NCBI RefSeq assembly: GCF_012027595.1
Contig: NZ_SNUR01000006.1
Span: 24,036-88,035, forward strand
Source: Thermococcus sp. Bubb.Bath
GTDB taxonomy: Archaea > Methanobacteriota_B > Thermococci > Thermococcales > Thermococcaceae
Direction of reading: 5' to 3'
DNA length: 64,000 nucleotides
The notes under the pieces are model-generated. The model was given only the letters and a program-made list of their open reading frames with translations, was not told where the DNA came from and did no database searches. The position numbers and the translations under genes are program-made. This document shows positions 1-8,266 of this stretch, piece by piece (position 1 is the first letter of the stretch; each line of letters opens with the position of its first letter).

Positions 1-655
1 AGAGGAGGATTTCATCTCCCCTGCTCTCGGCAACCAAGATCCCATCATTCTCAAAGACCCACGCGCCGCCGGGCGGGAAGCTGTTAACGATGAACGTCCT
101 AACTCCAAGGGCCCTAACACGCTCGGACATGGCCTCGATGTCCTCTTCGTTTAGTTCTCCGTATTCGGGCGAATACTCCATGGGCACGAGGAGGATGTCC
201 GGCTTTTTCCTCCGCACCCACTTGGCTATGCGCTTGTTGTATAGGTCGCCGCAGATGATGATTGAAACCTTTCCAAACTCCGTTCTGACAGTCCTCACCG
301 TGTTGCCAGTGCAGAACTTGTAGGGCTCCTGGAACTTGCGGTGCTTTAGAAGGATTTCTCCGCTCCGCCCGATGAGCAGGGCGGAATTGTAGACGCAGTT
401 CTTGTAGGGCTCAAGAAGGCCGAAGACTATGTAAACACCGTTCTCTCTTGCCAGCTCGCTCACCCTCTCGACAATTTCATCGTAAAGCCTCGCTCCAGAG
501 AAGTCCCACTCCTCAAAGCCGGTGAGGCAGTACTCCGGAAAAATGAGGAAATCTGGGTTGTATTCTAAGGCCTCGATGAAACGTCTTTTGAACTCCTCCC
601 AGTTGGCCTTGAAGTTCCCATCCTCAACCCTCATCGGGATTAGCACTACCTTCAT
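1..655 (-). CDS. Carbon-nitrogen hydrolase (nitrilase superfamily), C-terminus cut by window edge
   Basis: Reads leftward from ATG at 655 and runs off the window at base 1, so the C-terminus is missing. The three nitrilase catalytic positions are visible: Glu in FPEYCLTGFE, Lys in LKHRKF and the nucleophile Cys in IIICGDLYN. The family hydrolyses or condenses C-N bonds of amides, ureas or nitriles in the cytoplasm; the substrate cannot be told from this fragment. The ATG overlaps the stop of the upstream gene as ATGA, so the two are translationally linked. High confidence in family, none in substrate. Confidence 0.85.
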   Translation of the reverse strand, partial: MKVVLIPMRVEDGNFKANWEEFKRRFIEALEYNPDFLIFPEYCLTGFEEWDFSGARLYDEIVERVSELARENGVYIVFGLLEPYKNCVYNSALLIGRSGEILLKHRKFQEPYKFCTGNTVRTVRTEFGKVSIIICGDLYNKRIAKWVRRKKPDILLVPMEYSPEYGELNEEDIEAMSERVRALGVRTFIVNSFPPGGAWVFENDGILVAESRGDEILL

Positions 656-1170
656 TTTAGCTCCTCCGAAAGGTTAAAGAGTTCTTCCGCCAGGCTTTCG
701 GGGATTTCATTGGGTTTCTGATATCTTAAAAGCTCCCCAAAGCATTCCTGAATGCGCTCGAGGCTTTTAAGATTCCTTTTCACCATTTCCTGCATTTGCG
801 GAGGTTTGTCGTTTAAGGCAGCGGTGAAAAAGCCAGCAATGTTATATGCGGCCGTGTGGATGAAATAGTATTTCCTCTCCCCCGTCTGCTCATACAGGTT
901 GAAAAATATTTTTCCAAGAAAGATGGAATGCTCATCATAGAGAACCAGCTGAGACCAAAGGTAATCACTGGAAGCATTTGCTTTGATGGAACCATTAAGA
1001 GAGTCTGCCATGTCCGAGAGGAAAACTTGAGATCTGGTGGAATCAACGTATATACTTTCAAGAAGTCGCTCATTCTTTCTCCCGCACTCCCACCACCCGT
1101 AGGTGGAAGCGACGAGGGCAAGGGCCAGTATAAGTGCAACTATCTTAAGGACATCTTTCTTCCCCACCAT
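652..1170 (-). CDS. Membrane-anchored hypothetical protein, 172 aa
   Basis: Not recognised. The N-terminus has two lysines followed by one hydrophobic segment (residues about 8-27), consistent with a signal anchor leaving about 145 residues outside the membrane. The exported part is predicted helical and charged (many Leu/Glu/Arg), without cysteine pairs or recognisable catalytic motifs. The stop overlaps the start of the nitrilase-family gene by ATGA, so they form a two-gene operon read from a promoter in 1171-1252. The start ATG at 1170 follows an AGGTGAT ribosome site. The link to the nitrilase suggests a shared but unknown job. Confidence 0.7.
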   Translation of the reverse strand: MVGKKDVLKIVALILALALVASTYGWWECGRKNERLLESIYVDSTRSQVFLSDMADSLNGSIKANASSDYLWSQLVLYDEHSIFLGKIFFNLYEQTGERKYYFIHTAAYNIAGFFTAALNDKPPQMQEMVKRNLKSLERIQECFGELLRYQKPNEIPESLAEELFNLSEELK

Positions 1171-1189
1171 AAATCACCTGCTTACTACT

Positions 1190-1215
1190 ACTGACAAAAA
1201 CTTTAAAACTTTTTG
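1190..1215. promoter_or_regulatory. Divergent AT-rich promoter region
   Basis: A nearly symmetric AT-rich block around 1194-1212 (CAAAAA arm, central TTTAAA, TTTTTG arm) lies between the start codons of the two divergent genes at 1170 and 1253. It can present a TATA box to both strands: TTTTAAAG leftward and CTTTAAAA rightward. Inferred only from motif and spacing. Confidence 0.45.
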
Positions 1216-1252
1216 TCCACAAAAACGCTTAGCTAAAACTGGAGGTCCTGAA

Positions 1253-2188
1253 ATGAAGACGTACTCCTTCGGCGTCGAGACGGTTCCGGTCGCTTTAGCT
1301 GACGATCTGCTCATCGGGAGCGTCCACGATGGAAGGAACTACAGAATCATGCTGGCGAGGATGACGGGCGAAGAAGTACTCGAAACCCGCTTTCTGGGTG
1401 AGAAAAACGACTGGGAAGGGCACTCAATAGCGCGGATCGAGGGCGGCTACATGATAGGGGGCGCCGTTGAGGGGGAAGCAACTCCCGAGGGGGGCAAAGG
1501 GTGGAAGGCCTACGTCGCGAGGCTTGATGAGGAGTTAAACGTCCTCTGGGAGCGAAAGATCGAGACAAGGGGCAACGAGTGCGTTTACTCAATCCTTCCG
1601 GTAGGAGATTCAATCTTCATAGCCGGTGAGAGTGGAAGGACTGGAAACAGGGGCTTCTTCGTGGGAATGCTCTCAATGGACGGTGAGCTGCTGTGGCTGA
1701 AGGACTTTGGGGGCTGGGAGGACGTTGTAACGGCATCTCTCCTTTTAGGGGAAAGACCCAGACTTGTAGGGAGTGTCAAAGATAGGTACTGGAAAGTCGT
1801 CGCCTTCGACTTCGATTCCGATGGGAACTTAGCAGGTCATGAGACCATCACAGAAGGAGGGATATCTTTAACCGCGGTCCTCTGGAACGGTAAGCTTCTC
1901 CTGGCTGGCTATTCTGATGAAGACCTCTGGATCTGGGGCGGGGAGTGGGAGGTAACCCTCCTCAACGGGGCCGCCACTTCGCTCCTACCGCTTGAGGACG
2001 GCATCCTCGTCGGAGGAGAGGTTGGGAGAACTGCTCTCCTTATGGAACTCGACTCCAGCGGGGAAATTCTCTGGAAAAAGCCCCTCTGGGAGCGTGGCTG
2101 GGTGGAGGTTTTGACTTGGGAGATTGGGGCGGGTGTAAAAGGAGAGGACGAAAAGACGGTTATGGCCGTCGAAGCGATAGAAAAATAA
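1253..2188 (+). CDS. Beta-propeller-like (PQQ/WD-like repeat) protein, 311 aa
   Basis: The start ATG at 1253 is chosen because GGAGGT lies at 1241-1246; the open frame extends further upstream but without a ribosome site. The protein is built of weak repeats of the form gly-gly strand, L.wer/w.k and ILV.GE.G, including LDEELNVLWERK, MDGELLWLK and LDSSGEILWKK, which is the rhythm of PQQ-like or Kelch-like propeller blades (roughly one per 45-50 residues). No signal peptide is visible, so it is probably cytoplasmic. Similar propeller proteins are common in Thermococcales with no known function. It is followed by the MFS gene after 35 bp. Confidence 0.7.
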   Translation: MKTYSFGVETVPVALADDLLIGSVHDGRNYRIMLARMTGEEVLETRFLGEKNDWEGHSIARIEGGYMIGGAVEGEATPEGGKGWKAYVARLDEELNVLWERKIETRGNECVYSILPVGDSIFIAGESGRTGNRGFFVGMLSMDGELLWLKDFGGWEDVVTASLLLGERPRLVGSVKDRYWKVVAFDFDSDGNLAGHETITEGGISLTAVLWNGKLLLAGYSDEDLWIWGGEWEVTLLNGAATSLLPLEDGILVGGEVGRTALLMELDSSGEILWKKPLWERGWVEVLTWEIGAGVKGEDEKTVMAVEAIEK

Positions 2189-2223
2189 ACCCCAGTCCTC
2201 TAAAACGCCGGGAGGGATTTGAT

Positions 2224-3432
2224 ATGGATTTAATCAAGAAGTTCAAGCTCCTAATAGCCTTGATAAACACGGGCTTCCTTGGAAACCTGCTCGTTATCTA
2301 CTTCCTCTCCAAAGGTTTCAGCTACGCCCAGATAGGCCTTGAGACCTCAGTGGGGGTTTTAGGAGCTTTCCTCTTCGAGGTCCCCACGGGGGTCGTCGGC
2401 GACAAAATAAGCAGGAAGCTGAGCGTCCTCATAGGCTTCACTATACACGCCCTCGGAACGGTTGTTCTTCTCTTCCTCAGGAACTTTCCTATGCTCCTCT
2501 TATATGTGCTCATCTCCTCCCTGGGCGCCGCCTTTGTCAGCGGGAGCTTTGAAGCGTGGCTTTTCGACGACCTGAAGCACATCGGCAGGGAAAAGGAATA
2601 CAGGAAGGTAATGAGGGACGCGAAGAGCATAACCATCCCCCTCTTGGCAACGGCGCTGGTAACCGGTGCCTTTCTGGCGCAGTTCTACGGCTTCACCCTG
2701 CCCCTCGTCCTGAGCCTCATCGTTGAGCTTTCGGCGGTGGTATTAATCATCTCAATCCCGGAGTACGAGTTCAAGAAAACGGAGAAGGCTTATCTGGGTC
2801 ACGCTCTCTCTTCACTAGGGGAGCTCTTTCAGCCGAGGCTCTTCTGGCTCATCCTCCTTTCGATCGTCGTGAGCATGCAGGCCAACCAGTTCAGGAAGTT
2901 CTTCGAGCCTTACCTTGGGGAGGTACTCGCAAGAAGTCTCAGAACTACGCTCATGGGCACCCTGGGGCTCTTAGGTGTGGTCGAGGTCACCGTTAGGACG
3001 GTTCCAAGGCTCATCGGCGTCCGCCTCCGCGACCCCTGGAGCAGGCGGGCGTACTCATTGGCTCCCCTTCTCCTTCCTATACTAACAGTTCTATCCGTGG
3101 TTTACACCAACCCTCTCTGGATAGTCATCCTCGGAATAACCCTCACAATCCTAACGGCGGCCTTCGGCTTCAACCTGAACGTGGAGTTCCAGCACAGGAT
3201 ACCGAGCGAGAAGAGGGCTACCCTGCTTTCCCTTGACAAGATGCTCGCGGGCCTTGTGATGGCGGTTTTCTACGCCGTCTACGGCTTTGCTGTGGACAAA
3301 CTGGGCCTGCCGGAGGCAAGGCTGACGTTCGCCGTGGTACTGCTGGTGCTTGGTGCCGGCTTCAAGGCGGGGGAAGTCATGGGATTCCTGGGGGAGCACC
3401 TGAGATTGAGTCATCTGGAGGAGGGAAGCTGA
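2224..3432 (+). CDS. Major facilitator superfamily transporter, 402 aa
   Basis: Start ATG at 2224 follows GGGAGG at about 2210. The protein has about 12 hydrophobic segments and the MFS loop 2-3 signature region EVPTGVVGDKISRKLSVLIG (residues about 53-72), which fits the D-R/K-x-G-R-R/K pattern of the family. It would use an ion gradient to move a small molecule across the cytoplasmic membrane; the substrate cannot be inferred. The length is typical of the family. It lies 35 bp after the propeller-like gene on the same strand and is probably cotranscribed. Confidence 0.85.
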   Translation: MDLIKKFKLLIALINTGFLGNLLVIYFLSKGFSYAQIGLETSVGVLGAFLFEVPTGVVGDKISRKLSVLIGFTIHALGTVVLLFLRNFPMLLLYVLISSLGAAFVSGSFEAWLFDDLKHIGREKEYRKVMRDAKSITIPLLATALVTGAFLAQFYGFTLPLVLSLIVELSAVVLIISIPEYEFKKTEKAYLGHALSSLGELFQPRLFWLILLSIVVSMQANQFRKFFEPYLGEVLARSLRTTLMGTLGLLGVVEVTVRTVPRLIGVRLRDPWSRRAYSLAPLLLPILTVLSVVYTNPLWIVILGITLTILTAAFGFNLNVEFQHRIPSEKRATLLSLDKMLAGLVMAVFYAVYGFAVDKLGLPEARLTFAVVLLVLGAGFKAGEVMGFLGEHLRLSHLEEGS

Positions 3433-3612
3433 AGCATACCCTGATTTCTTTTTTCCATTTTCATAATTAATCTCAAATCTTTGGAAAATCCAATACTGTT
3501 ATATCTTCGCATTATTGTGAGACGTTACATACTGCCCTGGATTGGGAGAAAACCTTTTCTGATGCACATCACAGATAGTTATATGGGGTAGCTCGAAACG
3601 CCCGACATAGTC

Positions 3613-4428
3613 GTGACCGGAAGGGGAGGTGCAGGGAAAACAACTACCACGAGCAACTTAGGGGTATACTTTTCTGGAAGGGGCATTGATACCCTCCTTA
3701 TCGACGGCGACCTATTCCTCCCCAAACTATCGCTTCACTTTGGTATTGATAATCCCGCAGTGAACGTCCACTCAATTCTACGGAATCCTCGAATAAACCC
3801 TTTTGATGCCATTTACAGGGACCCCAGGACGGGAGTCCATCTCGTACCTGGGAGCCCCAACATTTACGACGTCCTCCACCTCGATCACAGTCATCTTGTG
3901 GAGATTGTCTCAGAATACTCGAAGAGCTACAACGTTGTTATTGTGGACTCCCCGGTAGGGATACCCTTCGACGCCCTTCCCACGTTTAACATTATGGAAT
4001 ACCAGATTGTAGTTCTGGAGCTTGAGAGATCCCCAATTTACAGCCTCAAAGTGATGCTTGAGAACGAGTTGTTGAAGCTAAAGGCAATAGGGGACGAGTT
4101 CGGGCTCAAAGTGGGGGTAGTCATAAACAAAGTTCGAGAGGCACGGAGGGATATAGATGATGTTGTGGACTTCATTGAAGAAGTCGTTGGAGTCCCCGTC
4201 CTGGGTGTCGTGGCTCTGGACGACCACGTTCCCCTCGCCATCAACTATGGCATGCCCGTTCTTGCAAAGTTCCCCCGCGCCCAGGCGTCAAAGGACTTTA
4301 GGGCACTGGGTGAGAACGTGTATCAATGGCTCTTCAAGGGCGAGGGAGGAAGTGAGAAGAGAAGAAAATTAAGGCACTTTCTTTATGACCTCTCTGACGT
4401 CCTACATCGCATCACTCACTGGAGTTGA
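3613..4428 (+). CDS. MinD/ParA-type P-loop ATPase with uncertain start
   Basis: A deviant Walker A motif [13 protein letters not shown] opens the protein; the signature lysine of ParA/MinD (KGGxGKT) is arginine here. Walker B-like VVIVDSPVG is near residue 115 and switch-like [10 protein letters not shown] near 175. ParA/MinD ATPases position other proteins or DNA. The only usable in-frame start is GTG at 3613, which would remove part of the first beta strand. In the same frame an ATG at 3583 is followed two codons later by TAG (3589). No ribosome site precedes 3613, but a TATA-like TTATAT at about 3579-3584 would allow a nearly leaderless message. Its 3' end overlaps pyrE by 17 bp convergently. 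Confidence 0.75.
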   Translation: MTGRGGAGKTTTTSNLGVYFSGRGIDTLLIDGDLFLPKLSLHFGIDNPAVNVHSILRNPRINPFDAIYRDPRTGVHLVPGSPNIYDVLHLDHSHLVEIVSEYSKSYNVVIVDSPVGIPFDALPTFNIMEYQIVVLELERSPIYSLKVMLENELLKLKAIGDEFGLKVGVVINKVREARRDIDDVVDFIEEVVGVPVLGVVALDDHVPLAINYGMPVLAKFPRAQASKDFRALGENVYQWLFKGEGGSEKRRKLRHFLYDLSDVLHRITHWS

Positions 4429-4978
4429 AGGAGAGAAGCTCTGATACCCTAATGAGTGGAACAAAGGAGTACCCTTTTTTGGTTATGGCCCTTTCTGCGC
4501 CTTCTTCCCTGTCCACTACCACGGATATCGCGGCTATCTCTCCACCAAGGGACTCGATAATGCCTGCAGCCTTTAAGACGCTTCCACCCGTGGTCGTCAC
4601 GTCCTCAACGAGGAGAACCCTTTCCCCAGGCTTTACCTCCCCCTCTATCTGACTTCCGGTTCCGTGTCCCTTGGGCTTTTTCCTGACTATAACCAGGGGC
4701 TTTCCGGTTTCAAGGGCGAGCGCAGTTGCTATCGGGACTGCCCCAAGCTCCGGGCCGGCAACGCGGTCGAACTCTATTCCAGCTTCTTCTATCCTCTCGG
4801 TCATGAGCTTCGCTATAAGCTTCAGAGCCTTTGGATTGGTGGTGAGCTTTTTTACGTTGATATAATAATCACTCTCCTTCCCTGAGGTCAGGACGAAGCG
4901 GCCAAATAGTATAGCACCCTCATTGAAGAAGGACTTTATCAGCATCTCCCTTTTTCCCGTTTCCATTTCAGAATTCAT
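4412..4978 (-). CDS. pyrE: Orotate phosphoribosyltransferase
   Basis: Transfers phosphoribosyl from PRPP to orotate to give OMP, the fifth step of pyrimidine synthesis, in the cytoplasm. The PRPP-binding signature [13 protein letters not shown] is at about residues 120-132. The family's lysine-rich flexible loop appears as [10 protein letters not shown] (about 98-107), and [14 protein letters not shown] near residue 28 matches the N-terminal orotate-binding region. At 188 residues it has the family's usual length. The start ATG at 4978 lies after GGAGG with about 8-nt spacing. It stands alone, convergent with the MinD-like gene. Confidence 0.95.
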   Translation of the reverse strand: MNSEMETGKREMLIKSFFNEGAILFGRFVLTSGKESDYYINVKKLTTNPKALKLIAKLMTERIEEAGIEFDRVAGPELGAVPIATALALETGKPLVIVRKKPKGHGTGSQIEGEVKPGERVLLVEDVTTTGGSVLKAAGIIESLGGEIAAISVVVDREEGAERAITKKGYSFVPLIRVSELLSFNSSE

Positions 4979-5019
4979 GGCAACATTCCTCCAGTCAACG
5001 GTTCAAATCAACACTAAAA

Positions 5020-5052
5020 GGGCAAAAAGGAGAGGGTTTAAAAAAATAGCGG
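5020..5052 (-). terminator. Oligo-T terminator after slipin gene
   Basis: Immediately after the slipin stop, the coding (minus) strand reads a seven-T tract within CTATTTTTTTAAAC (about 5036-5049) and then CTTTTTG. Such U-rich tracts are the usual archaeal termination signal. Inferred from sequence only. Confidence 0.5.
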
Positions 5053-5054
5053 CC

Positions 5055-5858
5055 TCACTCGGAGGCCTCTTTCTCCTCGACGAGCTTTTTAAAGGCCTCT
5101 CCCGCATCTGAGAAGCTCTTGAAGAGCTTGAGCATCTCCATCGGGAGCGGCAGGACGATAACGTTGCTCTTATCACTGGCCACGTCGCTGATGGTCTGGA
5201 GGGTTCTGAGCTGGAGCGCCATCGGGTGCTGGGACACTATCTCGGCTGCATCGCGGAGCTTCTCAGCGGCCTGTCTCTCGGCTTCTGCCAGAGTTATCCT
5301 TGCCCTCCTCTCACGCTCGGCCTCCGCCTGCTTGGCCATAGCCCTCTGCATTCCAGCGGGAAGCTCGACGTCCTTTATCTCGACGGTGGACACCTTTATG
5401 CCCCAGGGGTCGGTAGCCTCGTCAATTATCTTCTGGAGCTCCATGTTAAGCTTCTCCCTCTCGCTCAGGAGCTCGTCGAGGTGAGCCTGACCTATAACGC
5501 TCCTCAACGTTGTCTGGGCTATCTGACTCGTGGCCATTATGTAGTTTGCAACCCGAGTGACGGCCTTTACCGGGTCGACAACACGGAAGTAGACTACTGC
5601 ATTCACCTTAACCGGAACGTTGTCCTTTGTGATAGTCTCCTGAACTGGAACGTCGAGAACGCGCGTACGCAGGTCAACGATGTATGCTTTTTCGAACACC
5701 GGTATGATAAAGAACAGCCCGGGTCCCCTTGCACCGACGACTCTACCAAGCCTGAATATCACTGCCCTCTCGTACTCCTTCACTATCTTTATGGCACTTG
5801 CCAGAATTATCAAAACAAAAAGCAAAATTGTTCCAAGAACTATAGTTCCAATTCCCAT
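5055..5858 (-). CDS. Slipin / stomatin-like SPFH membrane protein
   Basis: One N-terminal transmembrane segment (residues about 4-24) is followed by the SPFH/band-7 domain: EYERAVIFRLGRV, GPGLFFIIPVFE, VDLRTRVLDVP and NAVVYFRVVDP. A charged helical region (about 170-210, AKQAEAERERRARITLAEAERQ) forms the oligomerising coiled coil. It is 267 aa, the usual size of prokaryotic slipins. It starts 3 bp after the NfeD protease stop; in Pyrococcus the equivalent pair is PH1510/PH1511, where the protease cleaves the C-terminus of the stomatin. It probably organises a membrane protein quality-control scaffold. Confidence 0.93.
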   Translation of the reverse strand: MGIGTIVLGTILLFVLIILASAIKIVKEYERAVIFRLGRVVGARGPGLFFIIPVFEKAYIVDLRTRVLDVPVQETITKDNVPVKVNAVVYFRVVDPVKAVTRVANYIMATSQIAQTTLRSVIGQAHLDELLSEREKLNMELQKIIDEATDPWGIKVSTVEIKDVELPAGMQRAMAKQAEAERERRARITLAEAERQAAEKLRDAAEIVSQHPMALQLRTLQTISDVASDKSNVIVLPLPMEMLKLFKSFSDAGEAFKKLVEEKEASE

Positions 5859-5861
5859 ACA

Positions 5862-7244
5862 TCACACCTCCTTTCTTTCAGGTTCCCCGAAGGAGGGTTC
5901 ATTGTTATTCTCCCCCTCTCTTTCGACTATGAGAGTGAGCCCCCTCATTCCAACGACCTTAATCCTCTCCCCGGGTTTTATGGGCTCCCCGTTCCTGCTC
6001 TCCGCCTTCCACAGCTCCCCGTGTACCTTAACCATTCCCTCAGGGTTCAGCTCCTGAACAACCTTTCCAACCTCACCTATCATCTCCTCCTTTCCGGTCT
6101 GGACTTTCTTGCGTCTGTCCCTAACTATCGTCGCAACGCCGAAGGCAAAGAACAGGCCAAGGAGGACTGCGATTAGGATTATGACCAGGCGCAGGTTTGA
6201 GAAAGTAGATTCTTTGATGAGATACTCATTGCTGCTTCCGAAGAGCAGGATACCCCCAAGTATCATGGTAATCACCCCCGCAACGGTGAACAGGCCAAAC
6301 GTCGGTGTTAGTGCCTCAGCTATGAAGAAGATCACCGCGAGGAATATCAGCACAAGACCAGCGCTGTTGTATCCAAAGTAGCCCAGCCCTATAATGCCCA
6401 GAACCAGGAGAATGGCTCCAACTGTCTCAGGAACGTGCCAGCCGGGCGTTATAAAGCCAAATATTAGGCCAAGGATACCTATGTTGAGAAGAACGTAGGC
6501 CACCGTTGGATCTGAGATGTACCTGATGACATCGTCCTTGAGAGAGGGGCCCACAGTGATTATTCTGGTGTCCGTGAAGTTGAGGGTTACGTAGCCCTTC
6601 CCGGCCACGGGAATCTTGGTTCTCATCCCGTTGGCCTTTTGAAGGAGTTCGTCGACGTTGCTGGCGGTTATCTCGATTACATGGTCTTTGAGAGCTTCCT
6701 CTGGGGTTAAGCTCAGGTCCTCCGTTATGAAGAGCTCCGCCGCAGTTTCGTTCCTTCCGCTGGCCTCCGCGAGGCTCCTGATGTAGGCGATGTAGAAGTT
6801 CCTGATCTTCTGGGGCGCCTTTATTATGCTCCCGTTCGACGCGTAGCCGAGTATCGGCTCGCAGGCGCCTATGCTAGTTGCCGGGGCCATCGCTATGAGG
6901 TGGGATCCCAGTGCTATGTACGTCCCGGCCGATGCCGCGATGGCGCCCCTTGGGTAGACGTAGATTATCACCGGAACTTTTGACTCCTGAATCCTCTGGA
7001 TTATTTCCTGCATCGCGTCCCCCTGGCCTCCGGGAGTATCAATCTCAATGATGAGGGCTTCAGCGTTGTTCTCCTCGGCGAGGGAGATGTACCTGGAGAA
7101 CTGGTCAACGGAGTAGCTCGTTATCACCCCCTCGAACTTGGCCACGTATACCTTCCTTCCCCCACCATCGGACGAGCTCACCGGGAGGGCCAGAACTGTA
7201 AACAGAAGGAAAATTGAGAGGATTATTAAGAGGGAGCGCTTCAT
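5862..7244 (-). CDS. NfeD-type membrane-bound serine protease (1510-N family)
   Basis: Start ATG at 7244 (MKRSLLIILS) is preferred over 7262 because it begins directly with a signal peptide (residues about 1-24). The ClpP-like domain carries the Ser-Lys dyad: Ser105 in AIAASAGTY and Lys146 in APQKIRN, matching Ser97/Lys138 of Pyrococcus PH1510 as I recall it. Four to five transmembrane helices follow (about 240-370), then a C-terminal NfeD OB-fold (about 395-445, EEMIGEVGKVVQELNPEG). It cleaves hydrophobic stretches, notably the C-terminus of the slipin encoded just downstream. Confidence 0.92.
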   Translation of the reverse strand: MKRSLLIILSIFLLFTVLALPVSSSDGGGRKVYVAKFEGVITSYSVDQFSRYISLAEENNAEALIIEIDTPGGQGDAMQEIIQRIQESKVPVIIYVYPRGAIAASAGTYIALGSHLIAMAPATSIGACEPILGYASNGSIIKAPQKIRNFYIAYIRSLAEASGRNETAAELFITEDLSLTPEEALKDHVIEITASNVDELLQKANGMRTKIPVAGKGYVTLNFTDTRIITVGPSLKDDVIRYISDPTVAYVLLNIGILGLIFGFITPGWHVPETVGAILLVLGIIGLGYFGYNSAGLVLIFLAVIFFIAEALTPTFGLFTVAGVITMILGGILLFGSSNEYLIKESTFSNLRLVIILIAVLLGLFFAFGVATIVRDRRKKVQTGKEEMIGEVGKVVQELNPEGMVKVHGELWKAESRNGEPIKPGERIKVVGMRGLTLIVEREGENNNEPSFGEPERKEV

Positions 7245-7269
7245 GGTTATCCCTAACACCATGTACTCA

Positions 7270-7286
7270 TTAGAGTTTAAAAACCT
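7270..7286 (-). promoter_or_regulatory. TATA box of the NfeD-slipin operon
   Basis: On the minus strand GGTTTTTAAACTC lies about 30-40 nt before the ATG at 7244, the expected place for an archaeal TATA box. A divergent box, GGTTTATACTT at about 7321-7331, serves the rightward gene at 7359. Confidence 0.5.
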
Positions 7287-7358
7287 TCATCTTTTGGTGT
7301 GTTTCCCTGACTTCGAAAATGGTTTATACTTTTCAACATACAGTATCCGGGGCAGGAG

Positions 7359-7664
7359 ATGAGGGAAATAGCAAAGAAATACAAGGCGTCGAGAAGAAAA
7401 GAGAGACTTTTCTGGGCGTGGAAGCTCGTTCGGAGTGCCGCCTCGCTCCCGGATGCACCGCGCTTCTGGGAGGAAGTTAAGAGCCAAGGAGTCAAAGAGG
7501 AGGACGTTAAGGACGCCCTGCGCTTTTTGGAGGAGATGGGAGAACTAAAGATTAAGCGCTCTGTTGACGGAAGAAGGCTCTACGTTTCCACGCTCAAGGG
7601 GATCCGCAGGAACCCCTCAACCCTCGACAGATGGATTAGAACAGCTAAACCTCAAGCCCCGTAA
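7359..7664 (+). CDS. Small basic helical protein, possible winged helix, 101 aa
   Basis: Not recognised as a named family. The N-terminus is strongly basic (KKYKASRRKERLFWAWKLVR). It is followed by two helices and a possible wing (FLEEMGELKIKRSVDGRRLYVSTLKG), a layout compatible with a winged-helix DNA-binding fold. The start ATG at 7359 is preceded directly by GGAG with almost no spacer, so the true start could be different or the message short-leadered (TATA-like box at about 7321-7331). Its end overlaps the DUF835 gene by 20 bp convergently. Function unknown. Confidence 0.6.
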   Translation: MREIAKKYKASRRKERLFWAWKLVRSAASLPDAPRFWEEVKSQGVKEEDVKDALRFLEEMGELKIKRSVDGRRLYVSTLKGIRRNPSTLDRWIRTAKPQAP

Positions 7665-8109
7665 GCATTGCGTACTCCTTCTCGTTCCATACGTCCTTGT
7701 CAGTTACTAGGTACACCCTGCCGCCGTTGAGCATGGCGTAGTCTCTGACCGTATGGAGGAACTTCAGCAGGGCCCTAAACCCGTTGTAGAGGGCCAAGTA
7801 TTCCGGGCAGGTTATAACTACGGCCCGCTTCGGGTTCTCCCTCAGGCTTTTCACTATCTCCTCAAGTATTCGAGGGAACTCCCCGGGGTCGATGAAGCCC
7901 GGGGCTGAGCTCACAAAAAGGGGACTCCACGCTGGAGGCACTCTCACGCCGGGCCTTCCCACCAGAAAAGCATCCTCCTCTCTTACCTTCCCCGGGGAGC
8001 TCACTATCTGGAAGTTGTCTCTAGCTGGTAGGCGGGGATAATCCTGAATCGCCCCAACGATCGCACCAGTGACCAGAGACAGTAGCACCTTCACAGCGTT
8101 CATAGCCAT
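7645..8109 (-). CDS. DUF835-domain protein
   Basis: The C-terminal half fits the DUF835 pattern, an archaeal-type domain: RAVVITCPEYLALYNGFRALLKF, then LRDYAML-like HTVRDYAMLNGG and VYLVTDKDVWNEKE. The N-terminus has a weak hydrophobic stretch (VLLSLVTGAIVGAI) that may be a membrane anchor. DUF835 proteins resemble RecA-like ATPase remnants associated with signalling; no biochemical role is known to me. A TATA box at 8131-8142 lies about 25 nt upstream of the transcription start expected next to the ATG, so the message should be leaderless. An alternative ATG is at 8103. Confidence 0.75.
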   Translation of the reverse strand: MAMNAVKVLLSLVTGAIVGAIQDYPRLPARDNFQIVSSPGKVREEDAFLVGRPGVRVPPAWSPLFVSSAPGFIDPGEFPRILEEIVKSLRENPKRAVVITCPEYLALYNGFRALLKFLHTVRDYAMLNGGRVYLVTDKDVWNEKEYAMLTGLEV

Positions 8110-8127
8110 CGATCTTTAATGCGAAAG

Positions 8128-8146
8128 TGGGATATAAATCCCTTTT
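8128..8146 (-). promoter_or_regulatory. TATA/BRE of the DUF835 gene
   Basis: The minus strand reads AAAAGGGATTTATATCCC, a purine-rich BRE followed by a TATA box. The box centre is about 28 nt before the ATG at 8109, implying a leaderless transcript. The palindrome GTGCATATGCA lies about 24 bp upstream (8165-8175). Confidence 0.6.
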
Positions 8147-8179
8147 TTGTAAGTGGTTGTGTAGGTGCATATGCAGCCC

Positions 8180-8232
8180 TCGGATTCCTGGACTGATCAT
8201 CACGGCTCAGCCGGTTGATCCATCGCCATCAG
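8180..8232 (-). ncRNA. Candidate C/D box sRNA with 16S rRNA complementarity
   Basis: On the minus strand, 35 nt after the serK stop, the order is CTGATGG (imperfect C, 8226-8232), guide, CTGA (D', 8207-8210), spacer GCC, GTGATGA (perfect C', 8197-8203), 13-nt guide, and CCGA (imperfect D, 8180-8183). The guide before D' contains GGATCAACCGG, the complement of CCGGTTGATCC near the 5' end of archaeal 16S rRNA as I recall it. By the N+5 rule it would direct 2'-O-methylation of the first U after CCGG. Weak points are the off-consensus C and D boxes and a C-D' distance of 15 nt instead of about 12. Confidence 0.4.
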
Positions 8233-8266
8233 GCATGGAAGAAAATGGGAATGAACTTAAAAACCT

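Noticed and set aside
856..1194. 112-residue frame on the plus strand across the anchored hypothetical gene
   Set aside because: It is the shadow of the minus-strand gene at 652-1170. It has no ribosome site, and the minus frame has a clean signal anchor and an ATGA link to the next gene.
5226..6176. 316-residue plus-strand frame over slipin and NfeD
   Set aside because: It is antisense to two well recognised genes, has no protein-like hydrophobic pattern and no ribosome site.
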